Assembly (NCBI RefSeq): GCF_013362995.1
Contig: NZ_JABWDV010000419.1
Location: 1 to 64,000 of the forward strand
DNA from: Streptomyces sp. TRM64462
Lineage (GTDB): Bacteria > Actinomycetota > Actinomycetes > Streptomycetales > Streptomycetaceae
Direction of reading: 5' to 3'
Length of the DNA stretch: 64,000 bases
The first letter of the stretch is position 1, and each line of letters begins with the position of its first letter. A program made the translations under genes and the position numbers. Of this stretch, positions 35,686-43,295 are shown in pieces. Below the pieces are notes generated by a model. That model saw only the letters and a list, made by a program, of their open reading frames with translations, ran no database searches and was not told the DNA's origin.

Positions 35686-36705
35686 TCAGAACAGCGACTG
35701 CTGGGCGGCGGGCGCCGAGCGGGGCCGGGGAAGTGGACGGGAAGGATCCACGGGAGGCAGCGGGTTGCCGTGCCTGCCGTCGGTCAGCGTGTGACGGCAC
35801 GCATCCCGCAGGGCTGGCAGCTCATGCCGCGCGCCGAGCAGGCCCAAAAACTCCTCGACGCTCCAGTCGATGAGCGCACCCTGGCGGGAGAGGTAGAGCG
35901 CGACGGTGGAGATGGAATGCGTGTCGCTGTAGTCGAGCAGCAGGTATCCGGCCAGCTGGTAGATCTCTGCGCGGCTGATGCGTTCCGGGCGGATGGTGGC
36001 CTTGCAGTCGATGAGTGCGCCATCGAGGATGAAGTCGGCGTCCGCACCACCGACCTGCAGGCTGCCGTCGAAGACGGGGCCGCAGACCCGGGCGCTGGCA
36101 GGCAGGAGCCGCATGTTCTCGAACGGGCCGGGGTCTGCGGCGAGTTGCATCTGCTGGCGGATGTCACCGACGACGTAGTGCGGCACAGCATCGACCAGGT
36201 CGTCCAGGGTGGCATCGGCAGCACAGAGACCGAGCGTGTTCCCGCGCAGCCAGCCGCAGTGACGGAAGATCGCCTCGAAGCTGGAGGCGACATGGCACAG
36301 CCGGATGAGCCGGTCCTCGTCCGCTGATGCAAGGCACAGAGGTTGCCCTGCATCGTTGTGGTAGCCGGCCAGTTCTTCCAGCATGGTGTCGCCGGCCTTC
36401 TGGACGGCGCGGATCACCTCTTGGCTGGGCCAGCCGTCGTCGTCGATGACGGCCCGGACGATGCCCTCCTTGATGGGGGCGCCGGTCGGCGCTCCCAGGG
36501 AGATCCGCAGGCGGTGATCAATGGTGTGGCCGAGCATCCGGTACTCGGGCTTCAGCCCGGCTTCCACTTGCGGCCGCAGCGGGGCAGGGAAACGGGCTAA
36601 GCGTGTGCGGTAATCGTCGAGGACGGCCTTCGTGTCGGGGAGGTGTTCCGCCAGAAAGCGAGAGATGGGAGAGCGGGGGTCCTTGAGATGGGAGGTGAGA
36701 CTCAT
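35686..36705 (-). CDS. PD-(D/E)XK-like nuclease-fold protein, function unknown
   Basis: 339 residues from ATG 36705 (MSLTSHLKDPRSPISRFL); upstream in-frame ATGs at 36780 and 36810 are possible. The C-terminal half has GADADFILDGALIDCKATIRPE then EIYQLAGYLLLDY. The Asp, D-x-K (near residue 233) and Gln spacing resemble a PD-(D/E)XK nuclease core. The N-terminal half is helical. It converges on the 1414-residue gene, whose end also has a nuclease-like core; 227 nt separate the stops. Seems to be a conserved streptomycete hypothetical. Activity is untested. Confidence 0.6.
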   Translation of the reverse strand: MSLTSHLKDPRSPISRFLAEHLPDTKAVLDDYRTRLARFPAPLRPQVEAGLKPEYRMLGHTIDHRLRISLGAPTGAPIKEGIVRAVIDDDGWPSQEVIRAVQKAGDTMLEELAGYHNDAGQPLCLASADEDRLIRLCHVASSFEAIFRHCGWLRGNTLGLCAADATLDDLVDAVPHYVVGDIRQQMQLAADPGPFENMRLLPASARVCGPVFDGSLQVGGADADFILDGALIDCKATIRPERISRAEIYQLAGYLLLDYSDTHSISTVALYLSRQGALIDWSVEEFLGLLGARHELPALRDACRHTLTDGRHGNPLPPVDPSRPLPRPRSAPAAQQSLF

Positions 36706-36933
36706 GGGGGCATCTTGGAGGACGGCGCTGACAAGGCCTATGCGCCGAAACCTTCCTGCAGAGTCCGTCTGAAGGGTCATCAAGCCATGCCCTCTTTCCG
36801 TCGTCGACAAGCCGAGTCTGCCTGACCAGCAATAACTGGACGGACTGAGCGTTCAACGGCATGCCAAAGCGCAGGGATTGAGTCAATTCCACGGGGGTCA
36901 GGGTGAGTTGGGGCGGGGAATCCGGCAATTGAC

Positions 36934-36956
36934 TGTCAGACCCGAACGCTAGTGTT
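36934..36956 (+). promoter_or_regulatory. damage-promoter-like motif without a clear target
   Basis: CTGTCAGAC, 8 nt, then TAGTGT resembles the RecA-NDp consensus but differs at three positions. The next plus-strand gene starts over 550 nt away, past a strong hairpin, so its target is not evident; it may be a chance match. Confidence 0.25.
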
Positions 36957-37010
36957 CCTGTTGTCCTGCGTCGACGCACTTGCTAGGTATGGCGTGCGCA
37001 TGCCGAAGTC

Positions 37011-37042
37011 AGCTACCCGCGAGTCGTTACTCGCAGGTAGCT
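37011..37042. terminator. strong hairpin (14-bp arms, 4-nt loop)
   Basis: Arms 37011-37024 and 37029-37042 pair at 13 of 14 positions around a CGTT loop. It lies in a gene-free stretch between the minus-strand nuclease-like gene and the transposon genes. It could be a terminator or a recombination/transposase site. Confidence 0.45.
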
Positions 37043-37434
37043 GAGGGCGGAGTTGAGACCTCGCTTACTCCTTCGTGGCTAAAAGTGGATCCTGCGCCGT
37101 GAGGGGTGGCCTGCGTATTCGCTTATTCGGCGTCGACAGCGAGATTTGCGCTGGCTGAACGCATGCGTCGCCTCTCGGCCCGCGCTGGCTGTTCGATCGC
37201 CAATCGATGCCTTACCCCGTCCGGTTCGGCACCTGGCAAACCGGCCGCCGACGGCGGTTTCTGGAGCCGCGAAATGCCCCAAATGTGTCGCACCTCGATG
37301 TCGACCTGAACTCGTTCCGTCGCACACCCGCTCTCCTAGGGTGCCGTGCATCGGAGCCCACGGCTCCCAGCCGGCCAACTCACCAAAACCACCGTGACGT
37401 TGGAGGCCCAGCAGCGTGCAGGGCGCAGCGATTT

Positions 37435-37461
37435 GGCGCCCTCTCCGACCGAGAGGGCGCC
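37435..37461. terminator. perfect 11-bp hairpin upstream of the transposon gene cluster
   Basis: GGCGCCCTCTC and its exact complement flank a CGACC loop, 59 nt before the ATG at 37520. It would stop read-through into the transposon genes or act as a leader attenuator. Apart from this, the other hairpin and the promoter-like motif, 36706-37519 shows no gene. Confidence 0.5.
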
Positions 37462-37519
37462 CCTTCAAAGCCTGCAGCGCACCACCCCATGATCACGTGA
37501 GCCCTCGGAGAAGACTCGT

Positions 37520-38074
37520 ATGGGATTCGGACGATTAGGCGCCCAGGGCGTGCCCGGGGCTGTAGCCCTCAGCACCACTCTTGATGAGATCGCGCAGGTC
37601 ACCGACCCCTACATGACGCCGTCAGAACGGCTGAGACGTAACCTGCTCTACCTCACCCGCTCCCGCACCGGTTACACCTACATGCAGGACTGCGGCATCC
37701 GCATGGACCGGCGGATGATCACTGCCTGGCTCGCCGAGGAACGCCACCCACGGCCCGAGCAGCAGCAGCGCCTGGAAAACGCCTTCCGCCTGCTGCGCCG
37801 CCGCAACATGGCACCCAGCATGACCCGCCGGCTCAACGCCGGGGGTGGGACCCGCGTGGAGATCTACCCCGTCGACCAGAGCGACGTCGACGACAAGCAC
37901 CGGCGCACCGCCCGCTGGCGGCACAAGAACATCTACCGCTGGGACCCCATCGTTAAGGCCTGGTCGCGCAGCGACCTGCACGCGCTGACGTATCGGTGGC
38001 GCGACGTGATCACCGACTTCGATTCCGACTGGCGCATGTATGAGCACGTCACCCACCTCGGCTTCTGGGCCTGA
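37520..38074 (+). CDS. HTH-like protein at head of transposon operon
   Basis: 184 residues. Middle section SERLRRNLLYLTRSRTGYTY ... MDRRMITAWLAEERHPRPEQQQRLENAFRLLRRRN has the layout of a helix-turn-helix domain, in which MITAWLAEER would be the recognition helix. The C-terminal half is rich in Trp, Arg and Asp (RWRHKNIYRWDPIVKAW, DFDSDWRMYEHVTHLGF). In size and overall plan (N-terminal HTH then a distinct C-terminal domain) it recalls Streptomyces Tpg-type terminal proteins, but direct sequence similarity is weak. A DNA-end or target-binding role is an inference. Confidence 0.55.
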   Translation: MGFGRLGAQGVPGAVALSTTLDEIAQVTDPYMTPSERLRRNLLYLTRSRTGYTYMQDCGIRMDRRMITAWLAEERHPRPEQQQRLENAFRLLRRRNMAPSMTRRLNAGGGTRVEIYPVDQSDVDDKHRRTARWRHKNIYRWDPIVKAWSRSDLHALTYRWRDVITDFDSDWRMYEHVTHLGFWA

Positions 38075-38139
38075 CCCCGTCGCCCACCACGGCACGGGAC
38101 CCCGAACCGTTGATCGACCTGCACCGAAGGAACGCCTCC

Positions 38140-39723
38140 ATGGAGTGCCCGGACCTCGAGGTCCTCACCGACGATGACCTGGCCCGACGGCAGCGAGCAC
38201 GCCACGAACTCATGGGCCCGGCCGTACGTGCCCTGCTGGAGTTGTCGCAGCGCGGGGAGCTGACCACCGCCCACGTCGAACTGTCCGCCCACACTCTCGG
38301 CGTCCACGTCCGGACCGTGTGGCGCAACCTGGCCCGCGCCCGGCTCGGTGAACCCCTGCGACGCGGCCGGGGCCGCTTCGAGATCACCGACGACATCCGC
38401 ACGCTGCTCGCCTACCACCGAGGCAACGTCAAGGCCGTCCACAGAGAACTCGTCCAGGACGCCGAGAAGGCCGGCGCCACCCCGGTGAGCCTGTCCACAC
38501 TGCACCGCGCCGTCAAACGCGACCTGACACCCGGTGACCGGGCCGGCTTCAAGAGCGGCATCCCTGCCTCCCGCGGCCACGACCCGCACCTGCGCCGCCC
38601 GCCCACCGCCCGCAACGAGGAATGGGAAGGCGACCACAAGCAGGCCCCCGTCTGGGTCTGGGCCGACGGACGGCTGGTCAAACCATGGGTGACCTGGTTC
38701 TGCGACTGCCACACCGGCATGATCATGGGCTGGGCCGTCACCCCGCACTTCCCGCACCGCGGGTCCATCCTGGCCGCCCTCAGATCCTGCATCCTCCATG
38801 GCGACGGCTACGGCCCGGCAGGCGGCCTGCCCACCCGGATCCGCATCGACCGCGGCAAGGACTTCCTCTCCTGCGCCGTCCAGGACGCACTCGGCGCCTT
38901 CGCCGTCCAGGTCGACGTCCTGCCCCCATACACCCCCCACCTCAAAGGCAGCATCGAAAACCTCAACCGCGCTGCCACCAGCATGTTCTTCTCCACCCTG
39001 CCCCGCTACACCCACGCCCAGAAACTCGATTCGCGCCGCCGCTCGGGGGAGAAGGACCCAGCCCTGACCTTCGAAGGCTTCGTCGAGCTCCTCGCGCAGT
39101 GGGTTAAGACCCGCAACGCCGAACACCCGATGGCCGGCTACGGCGACCTCACCCCGTTGCAATGGTGGAACAGCGACCCCAGCCCGCTGCGCGAGGTCAG
39201 CGCCGAAGACCTGCACGCCTTCCTCCTGGAAGGCGACCGCTCCACCCGCGTCATCAACGGCCACGGCATCCGCTTCAGGGGACGCGACTACATGGCCGGC
39301 TGGATGACCGGCCGCTCCGGCACCCGCGTCCACGTCCGCTTCCAGCCCCACCACCTCGACCAGATCGAAATCTTCGATGCCGACAACCGCCGACACCTGG
39401 GCACCGCCTACCTGGCCGACCAGGCCAGCGACGAGCAGATCGAGCAGGTCTATCAGGCCCGCACCGAGCGTGTCCGCCGCGTGCGCCGCGACCTGCGCCG
39501 CGCCGAGACGCTGCGCCGCCGGCGCTTCAAAGCCCACACCAGCGCCGGACCGGCCCAGGCGGACACCGCGATGACCCGCAAAGAGGCCGCCGAGGAACTG
39601 CGCACCTGGCGTTCCAGCCGGGCCGACGACGACCTGCCCACCGACTACATGCCCCGCCGGATCACCCCACCCGGCCGCTGGGCCGTCCCCGGCCCATCCG
39701 CCCCCTCCGAGGAAGACACGTGA
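38140..39723 (+). CDS. DDE transposase, TnsB/TniA/MuA-like
   Basis: 527 residues; ATG 38140 follows GAAGGA. N-terminal winged-helix/HTH region (LSAHTLGVHVRTVWRNLARARLG). The rve-type RNase-H core has EWEGDHKQ (Asp 165), RIDRGKDFL and HLKGSIENLNR, giving an intact D-D-E triad. After it comes a Mu-transposase C-terminal beta-barrel segment (STRVINGHGIRFRGRDYMAGWMTG ... IFDADNRRHLGTAYL) and a basic tail. It cuts and joins transposon ends with help from the ATPases encoded next. The stop overlaps the next GTG by 3 nt. Confidence 0.9.
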   Translation: MECPDLEVLTDDDLARRQRARHELMGPAVRALLELSQRGELTTAHVELSAHTLGVHVRTVWRNLARARLGEPLRRGRGRFEITDDIRTLLAYHRGNVKAVHRELVQDAEKAGATPVSLSTLHRAVKRDLTPGDRAGFKSGIPASRGHDPHLRRPPTARNEEWEGDHKQAPVWVWADGRLVKPWVTWFCDCHTGMIMGWAVTPHFPHRGSILAALRSCILHGDGYGPAGGLPTRIRIDRGKDFLSCAVQDALGAFAVQVDVLPPYTPHLKGSIENLNRAATSMFFSTLPRYTHAQKLDSRRRSGEKDPALTFEGFVELLAQWVKTRNAEHPMAGYGDLTPLQWWNSDPSPLREVSAEDLHAFLLEGDRSTRVINGHGIRFRGRDYMAGWMTGRSGTRVHVRFQPHHLDQIEIFDADNRRHLGTAYLADQASDEQIEQVYQARTERVRRVRRDLRRAETLRRRRFKAHTSAGPAQADTAMTRKEAAEELRTWRSSRADDDLPTDYMPRRITPPGRWAVPGPSAPSEEDT

Positions 39724-40832
39724 CCACCGCGCTCACCGCCCCCGACCCGCCACCCGGCCGCTCCACCCGCATCATCCGCGGCCAGGAGGTGCGCTGGCGA
39801 GGCCGCCCCTACACGGCCGCCTGGATGACCGGCTACGCCCAGCGCACCGTCCGCATCCACCCTCGCGACCCGGACAGCGTCGACGTCTACGACGCCGCCA
39901 CCGGCCAGCCCCTGGGCACCGCCCACGCCCGGCTGCCCCACCTTGCACCCGACCAGGCCCACACCGCCCGGACGAGCTCGAAGGACACCGACGTGACCGA
40001 CACCGACACCACCCAGACGACGCCCCGCCCCGACCAGGACGAGGTCGTCGGCGAACCCGACTTCTACCTCAACCTCGCCGACGCCCGCATCGTCGCCACC
40101 GAAGCCCTCCTCGAGGCCAGCGAGAACATCGCCGACACCATCGAAGCCCGGGCCATGTCCTGCATCTACGGCGACGCCGGCCTCGGCAAAACTTTCTCCG
40201 TCCTGGCCGCCCTGAAAGAAATCTCCGCCGAACGCGTCCTGCTCCTGCAGTTCCGCTCCCGCCCCACCCCCCGCGACATCCGCCAGGAACTGTTTACCGA
40301 ACTGCGCCTCGAAGGCGAACCGCCGTCCCATCCCAGCGAGTTCGACCGGCTGCTGAAGCGGACCCTGGCCCGCAAGCCCTACGTCCTGGTCTGCGACGAA
40401 GCCCAGCAGTTCAGCCGCGAATGCTTCGAGTTCGTCCGTCACCTGTGGGACACCGGCAAGGGCAAGAACCGTCCCGCCGTCCTCTTCGTCGGCGGCGAAG
40501 AAGCCTACAAAACCCTCTACAGCGAACCCGCCCTCGCCTCCCGCATCTACATCTGGCAGGAATTCGCCCCCATGGAAGCCGACGAAGTCCAGCGCAACAT
40601 CCCCCTGTTCCATCCCGTCTGGGCCAGCGCCTCACCCGAACTCATCGACTACGTCTACGAAGAAGGCGCCGGTGGCACCTTCCGCGTCTGGTCCAAGATC
40701 ACCTACCACGTCCTGGAAGGCATGAAGCGCCGCGGCCTGGAACAGGTCGACGAATCCATCGCCCGCTGGGCCATCCGCCGCGCCCTGCCCCACCGACGCC
40801 GCTCCCGCCGCCCCCAGCAGGACGCCGGATGA
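39720..40832 (+). CDS. TniB/TnsC-like AAA ATPase with N-terminal Mu-barrel-like domain
   Basis: 370 residues if GTG 39720 is used; GTG 39993 is an alternative that would drop the N-terminal domain. Residues of about 10-80 (STRIIRGQEVRWRGRPYTAAWMTG ... VYDAATGQPLGTAHA) clearly resemble the C-terminal barrel of the transposase encoded just upstream. Walker A GDAGLGKTFS is near residue 150 and Walker B VLVCDEAQQ near 222; the fold is that of TnsC/MuB regulators that choose target DNA and activate the transposase. The barrel could dock on the transposase or DNA. Confidence 0.85.
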   Translation: MTTALTAPDPPPGRSTRIIRGQEVRWRGRPYTAAWMTGYAQRTVRIHPRDPDSVDVYDAATGQPLGTAHARLPHLAPDQAHTARTSSKDTDVTDTDTTQTTPRPDQDEVVGEPDFYLNLADARIVATEALLEASENIADTIEARAMSCIYGDAGLGKTFSVLAALKEISAERVLLLQFRSRPTPRDIRQELFTELRLEGEPPSHPSEFDRLLKRTLARKPYVLVCDEAQQFSRECFEFVRHLWDTGKGKNRPAVLFVGGEEAYKTLYSEPALASRIYIWQEFAPMEADEVQRNIPLFHPVWASASPELIDYVYEEGAGGTFRVWSKITYHVLEGMKRRGLEQVDESIARWAIRRALPHRRRSRRPQQDAG

Positions 40833-41587
40833 CCCCCACCGAGCACGCGCCCCACTACCTCAGCCTGCCCGACGCCCGCACCGTCACTACCCAGGCCGTG
40901 CGGGCCGCAGGCCACGCCCTCGACAACGCACTGCGCGAGCAGACCATGATGTGCCTGACCGCGGACCCCGGCGTCGGCAAGACCTTCACCCTGCACACCC
41001 TGTGCCAGCAGCGCCCCACCCTGTCCGCACTACGGCTGCTCCCGCGCCCCCAAGCACGCCCCGACGACCTGCGCCACAGCCTGCACCATGCCCTCGACCT
41101 GCCCGGCGACCCACCCCAGGACGCCGGCATCTGCGACGACTACCTACGCCACGCACTGGAACAGCCGCCCCGACTCCTCGCCGTCGACGAAGCCCACCAG
41201 CTCTCCGCCTCCTGCATCGAATACCTGCGCTATCTCCACGACGACCCCGTCCCACAGGTCACCATCCTGCTGCTCGCCAGCAGGCCCCGTCTCAAAGCCC
41301 TGCGCTCACAGCCCGCCCTGCTCAGCAGGGTCACTACCTGGCACCACATGGAACCCCTCGCCGCGGACGAAGTCTTCACCGTGCTGCCCCGCTTCCACCC
41401 GCTGTGGCAGAACACCCACCACAACACCCTCGCCCGCCTGGACGACATGTGGGCCCACGGCAACCTCCGCCGCTGGGCCGCCCTGACCCACCAGCTCCAG
41501 GCGCACCTGCGCCGCCGCCCCGACCAGTCGCCCGACCCGACCGCCCTCCTGCGCCGCCTGCACCCGACTCTGGCCCCCTCCGCATGA
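40829..41587 (+). CDS. second TniB/TnsC-like AAA ATPase
   Basis: 252 residues; ATG 40829 overlaps the upstream stop (ATGA). Walker A TADPGVGKTFTL near residue 45, Walker B LLAVDEAHQ near 116, then ILLLASRP as sensor I and RVTTWHHMEPL. It shares the layout of the preceding ATPase, including LPDARTVTTQAVRAA versus LADARIVATEALLEA at the start, so the two are tandem paralogues. It lacks the barrel domain. They may form a mixed oligomer on target DNA. Confidence 0.85.
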   Translation: MTPTEHAPHYLSLPDARTVTTQAVRAAGHALDNALREQTMMCLTADPGVGKTFTLHTLCQQRPTLSALRLLPRPQARPDDLRHSLHHALDLPGDPPQDAGICDDYLRHALEQPPRLLAVDEAHQLSASCIEYLRYLHDDPVPQVTILLLASRPRLKALRSQPALLSRVTTWHHMEPLAADEVFTVLPRFHPLWQNTHHNTLARLDDMWAHGNLRRWAALTHQLQAHLRRRPDQSPDPTALLRRLHPTLAPSA

Positions 41588-42747
41588 CCTCAACGCCCAC
41601 GTCCGCCGCAACGGCCGCCACCGTCACCAGGTGGACCCCCAGTTGGTCGCCGGACCACACCGACTCCAGCCTGCCGCCCATCACCGTGATCAACGACCCC
41701 CACGACCTGCCCGACTACACCATCACCGCACTCGCCTCCCACCACCCCGCGACCGGACGCGTCGCCGTCCACCCCACACCCCTGGCCACCGCACCCGCCT
41801 ACCTCGCCCACGACCTCATCAGAGCCCTGGGCAAACACCTTCCACCCCCGCACCGTGAAGCGCCCTGGTGGACCCTCAACGCCGAATCCTCCTGGCGCGT
41901 GACGCTCGCATGGACCCAGGCCCTCCACATCGACCACTACGTCATCTGCCGTGCCCACCGCATCACCGAACGCCACCTCGAGTACCTCATGGCCCTGCGC
42001 GAACGCACCCGCACCCGCTTGACCCTTGTCATCAGTGGCCCACCACCGGCCGCACTGGCCACCGTCCTCAGCGCCGTCCGCCACCATGAGATCGACTCCC
42101 TCGAAGCCGCCCGCCAGCACCTCAACACCGGCGCGCAGTCACGCTCACACGCCTCCAACTACCCTGGCTGGCACCACGCCGCCCCCTTCCCCGCCCCAGA
42201 CGACGAACCCTGGTACGCGCTGCCCCCACGCTCCCGGCGCCCCGGCAGGAGACCCGCCACCACCACCCCCACCTCCCGCGGCACTGTCAACCTGCTGCCC
42301 GGCCGCGCCACGGTGCCGCCCCCCGTCGTGCTACCGGCGCTCACCGACCTTGCTGCCCCCAGCCCTCACCACGAGGCCGTGGCTCAGCGCATCCACACCC
42401 GCATCGCCCACCCCGTCCACGCTGCAGCCGTCGCCGTCCGCGCACTGACCGGCTACGGCATCGACCAGCTGGCCCACCTCACACGCCCCACACCGCAACG
42501 CCCACAGGCCGACCTTCCCGCCGATCTCCCCAGATGGGCCGAACTCCTTCTCGAAGCCGCCCACGTCCACAGCGAGCTCGAGAACTACACCCGCCCAGGA
42601 CTGCCCGCCCATCTCACGGACGCCAACAAGCCCTTCCGGCTCACGTGCGGGGAAGAAGAAGAGATCGCCCACGCCACGGAGACCTGCCGCCTCCTCGCCG
42701 CAAACCCCGCCCCCGAACGTCCCAGCACACGCAGAAAAAACCCATGA
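41584..42747 (+). CDS. unknown transposon protein, possibly a degenerate ATPase
   Basis: 387 residues; ATG 41584 overlaps the upstream stop. Pro- and Arg-rich middle (RRPGRRPATTTPTS). The N-terminal half has HIDHYVICRAHRITERHLEYLMALRERTRTRLTLVISGPPP, which recalls the Walker B/sensor I region of the ATPases encoded just upstream but has no P-loop. The C-terminal half (GYGIDQLAHLTRPTPQR ... LLLEAAHVHSELENY) is helical. By position it might be the target-selection or accessory factor, where TniQ usually sits. No TniQ motif was seen. Confidence 0.55.
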   Translation: MTSTPTSAATAATVTRWTPSWSPDHTDSSLPPITVINDPHDLPDYTITALASHHPATGRVAVHPTPLATAPAYLAHDLIRALGKHLPPPHREAPWWTLNAESSWRVTLAWTQALHIDHYVICRAHRITERHLEYLMALRERTRTRLTLVISGPPPAALATVLSAVRHHEIDSLEAARQHLNTGAQSRSHASNYPGWHHAAPFPAPDDEPWYALPPRSRRPGRRPATTTPTSRGTVNLLPGRATVPPPVVLPALTDLAAPSPHHEAVAQRIHTRIAHPVHAAAVAVRALTGYGIDQLAHLTRPTPQRPQADLPADLPRWAELLLEAAHVHSELENYTRPGLPAHLTDANKPFRLTCGEEEEIAHATETCRLLAANPAPERPSTRRKNP

Positions 42748-43163
42748 CGAGCAGCTACCGAGCCATCGAGGTGCTCCTGGCCGAGCAAACCCCGCTGCCC
42801 CCACCCGCCGAACGCAGCCGCCTGCGCAACAGCCTCGGCCTCACACCGACCCGACTCGCCCGGGCCATCGGCGTTGACACCACCACACTCCACGCATGGG
42901 AAGAAGGTCTCACCGAACCAGAAGCTCCCCTGCGTGCCGCCTACGCCTACTTCCTCGCCCGGGCCCACACCCTCGGCACCTACTACGCCCAAGCCATCGC
43001 AGAGCCCCACCCCACCGCACCTGCTGAAGCAACCGACACCGCGCAAGGAACCCTGGCCCTCCTGAGCCCGTGCCACCCCCCCTGCAGCCCGGGTGAACCC
43101 CAACGCCGGCAAGAGCCTGCAGCCCAGCCCTTCCTGAACCCGCGCAGTCCCGCGCCCCGCTGA
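42744..43163 (+). CDS. XRE-type HTH protein at end of transposon operon
   Basis: 139 residues; ATG 42744 overlaps the upstream stop. HTH core RLRNSLGLTPTRLARAIGVDTTTLHAWEEGLTEPEAP near residues 24-60 is of the XRE/lambda-repressor type. A Pro-rich C-terminal tail ends the protein. It may regulate the operon or bind element DNA. It is the last gene before a short spacer and the nucleotidyltransferase gene. Confidence 0.75.
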   Translation: MTSSYRAIEVLLAEQTPLPPPAERSRLRNSLGLTPTRLARAIGVDTTTLHAWEEGLTEPEAPLRAAYAYFLARAHTLGTYYAQAIAEPHPTAPAEATDTAQGTLALLSPCHPPCSPGEPQRRQEPAAQPFLNPRSPAPR

Positions 43164-43225
43164 AACGAGCCCCCGGCCAGGAGGCACCACGGACCTTTCG
43201 CGTACTCACTGGAGAAAACGGGGCG

Positions 43226-43248
43226 TTGTCAGTGCCGGCCGCTAGAGT
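43226..43248 (+). promoter_or_regulatory. RecA-NDp/PafBC-type promoter (best match)
   Basis: TTGTCAGTG, 8 nt, then TAGAGT, a nearly perfect match to tTGTCRgtg-N8-TAggnT. The gene at 43296 has a leader of about 40 nt with a CAGGAG ribosome site. Confidence 0.7.
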
Positions 43249-43295
43249 TCCCGCTTGTCCGGCGCGGACTGCTTTGTGAAGATCAGGAGCTGCCC

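Larger units (their letters stand above)
37520..43163 (+). mobile_element. Mu/Tn7-like (TniA-TniB type) transposon core
   Basis: Six co-directional, mostly overlapping genes: a small HTH-like protein, DDE transposase, two AAA ATPases, an unknown protein and an HTH protein. Transposase followed by a TnsC/TniB/MuB-type ATPase defines this transposon class. The ends were not found: no clear TGT...ACA terminal repeats or target duplication could be recognised in 36.8-37.5 or 43.16-43.3 kb, so the coordinates are only the gene block. No TniQ/TnsD-like or resolvase gene is recognised. Confidence 0.75.

Noticed and set aside
36990-37103. Short plus-strand frame starting ATG 36990 after the promoter-like motif
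   Set aside because: 37 residues with no ribosome site, and it runs through the hairpin at 37011-37042; too weak to call a gene.
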